6,619 nucleotides of DNA from Nitrospirota bacterium (GTDB lineage Bacteria; Nitrospirota; Nitrospiria; Nitrospirales; Nitrospiraceae): the NCBI GenBank assembly GCA_016195505.1, contig JACPZN010000162.1:1-6619 (forward strand), given 5' to 3'. The position numbers and the translations under genes were made by a program. The notes below the pieces were generated by a model that searched no databases, was not told where the DNA came from, and was given only the letters and a program-made list of their open reading frames with translations. The first letter of the stretch is position 1. Each line of letters starts with the position of its first letter. This document shows, piece after piece, positions 5,666-6,619 of this stretch.

Positions 5666-6400
5666 TCAGTCGCCCGACTCGCGCGCGAGTTTCAGGAAGA
5701 CCTCTTCCAAATCCTCCTGGCCGAATCGCGTCACAATTTCCTGTGCCGTACCCTCCGCCACAATCTTGCCACGCTGCAGGAAGATGATTCGATCCGACAT
5801 CTCTTCCATCTCCCCCATATTGTGCGAGGTATAGAGCATGCTCAAACCAGAGGACCGGCGCTCTTCTTTCAACAGCGCTCGAATTTTGTGGGCAATGTCC
5901 GGATCGAGGCTGGCGGTCGGTTCGTCAAGAAACAAGATCTTAGGCTCGGTTAAGAACGCCTTGGCCAGCGTGAGCCGCGTCATTTGGCCGGACGAAAGTT
6001 TCCGGGTCACTTTGTGGCGAAACTCCTCCATCTCTAATTTTTTGACGATCTCATCCACACGCCGCTGGATCTCGGAGAGGCCGTAGAGCCTCGCAACCAC
6101 CCAGAGATTTTCCTCAACCGTGAGCGACTGTGGCATCGAGATATAGGTCGAGGAGAAATTGACTTGCTGGAGAATCGCTTCTCGATGGGTCGAGAGATCC
6201 AACCCAAACATGTGGATTGATCCGGCGGTGGGAGTGACCAATCCCAGCAACATTTGGATCGTGGTTGTCTTCCCTGCCCCGTTCGGACCGAGCAGCCCGA
6301 GAATCTCGCCCGGCTTGATCGCAAAGGTAATGTCGTTGACGGCACTAAAATCGCCGAAGCGCTTGCTCAAATTCAAAACTTGAAGAATCGGGGAGGACAT
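5666..6400 (-). CDS. ABC transporter ATP-binding protein of an ABC-2 exporter
   Basis: The 244-residue cytoplasmic ATPase powers the ABC-2 permease of the same operon. All core motifs but one are visible: Walker A GPNGAGKTT (38-46), signature LSSGQ (135-139), Walker B ILFLDE (155-160), D-loop ASLD (163-166) and switch His in TSH (H193). The C-terminal part (RGKIVAEGTAQEIV) and the length are those of stand-alone exporter ATPases such as NodI or CcmA-like subunits. The Q-loop is odd: in a gapless alignment to the LTVEENL block (93-99), the usual Gln falls on T85 in NFSSTY, and the nearest Gln is Q91. The gene starts 19 bases after the cytochrome gene's stop and ends 16 bases before the small membrane protein's start. 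No Shine-Dalgarno is clear before the ATG, which fits coupled translation from an upstream promoter outside the window. Confidence 0.95.
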   Translation of the reverse strand: MSSPILQVLNLSKRFGDFSAVNDITFAIKPGEILGLLGPNGAGKTTTIQMLLGLVTPTAGSIHMFGLDLSTHREAILQQVNFSSTYISMPQSLTVEENLWVVARLYGLSEIQRRVDEIVKKLEMEEFRHKVTRKLSSGQMTRLTLAKAFLTEPKILFLDEPTASLDPDIAHKIRALLKEERRSSGLSMLYTSHNMGEMEEMSDRIIFLQRGKIVAEGTAQEIVTRFGQEDLEEVFLKLARESGD

Positions 6401-6419
6401 CGTGCGGCAGAATTTTCTG

Positions 6420-6619
6420 TTAGAAAGACAGAACCTCTTTGATCTTCTCAGGGAGATGGCATGTCTCGCACTTTCTATCGATCACCTTGCCTTGATGCTG
6501 GGTTTTTCCGTCATGGCATTGGAAGCAGTCGTTGAGCGCTCTCGCGCGAAGATACGACCCCTCAGGATGGTCGGGATGCCACGGCTTACTGTCGGCCGAG
6601 ACATGCCCCCGGGGGATGA
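6420..6619 (-). CDS. Multihaem c-type cytochrome, C-terminal part
   Basis: The last 66 codons of a minus-strand gene are present; its start lies beyond the window edge. Two covalent haem sites are visible, CFQCH and CETCH, only 22 residues apart between the first cysteines, with extra histidines (HPDH upstream and TQHQG between) that could be distal ligands. The close spacing fits a small multihaem or paired-CxxCH cytochrome rather than a monohaem one. The protein would be periplasmic or membrane-attached and carry electrons; the N-terminus with signal peptide or anchor cannot be seen. The end reads LPEKIKEVLSF followed by TAA. The ABC ATPase gene begins 19 bases later on the same strand, so the cytochrome is probably the first or an early gene of this operon. 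Confidence 0.9.
   Translation of the reverse strand, partial: IPRGHVSADSKPWHPDHPEGSYLRARALNDCFQCHDGKTQHQGKVIDRKCETCHLPEKIKEVLSF

Overview
The window looks like chromosome of a GC-rich, free-living bacterium. The gene set (RqcH-like NFACT protein, stand-alone receiver with an unusual loop, RRM protein with a glycine-rich tail, multihaem cytochrome c beside an ABC-2 exporter) and the style of the small proteins resemble Nitrospira. That placement is inference from recall, not from a search.

Layout. At the left edge is the first 74 codons of an unrecognised minus-strand gene (222 to the edge). Next is a 74-residue minus-strand protein with two CxxC pairs (395-619), which lies back to back with a plus-strand NFACT/RqcH-family gene (863-2314). 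This protein keeps the conserved Asp-Arg pair of the NFACT-N domain and the NFACT-R signature, but is short and seems to lack the helix-hairpin-helix segment. A plus-strand single-domain response regulator follows (2522-3028), with about 14 extra residues inside its phosphorylation loop.

The stretch 3029-3894 has no intact gene, but it is not empty. Joined across one in-frame TGA and one single-base frameshift in a G6 run, the minus strand encodes a nearly full-length 2-oxoglutarate/Fe(II) prolyl-4-hydroxylase-like oxygenase with all metal and cosubstrate residues still readable. I annotate it as a recently broken gene. A possible dispersed-repeat remnant overlaps its stop codon. Upstream of it, a perfect 17-bp hairpin probably terminates the RRM gene.

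The right third is on the minus strand: an RRM RNA-binding protein (3895-4230), preceded by a compact operon reading leftward from the edge: the end of a c-type cytochrome with two CxxCH motifs, an ABC ATPase, a small three-helix membrane protein with a Cys/His-rich tail, and an ABC-2 permease. Gaps of 19, 16 and 6 bases suggest co-transcription. The operon reads as an exporter linked to a periplasmic haem protein; its substrate cannot be told from sequence.
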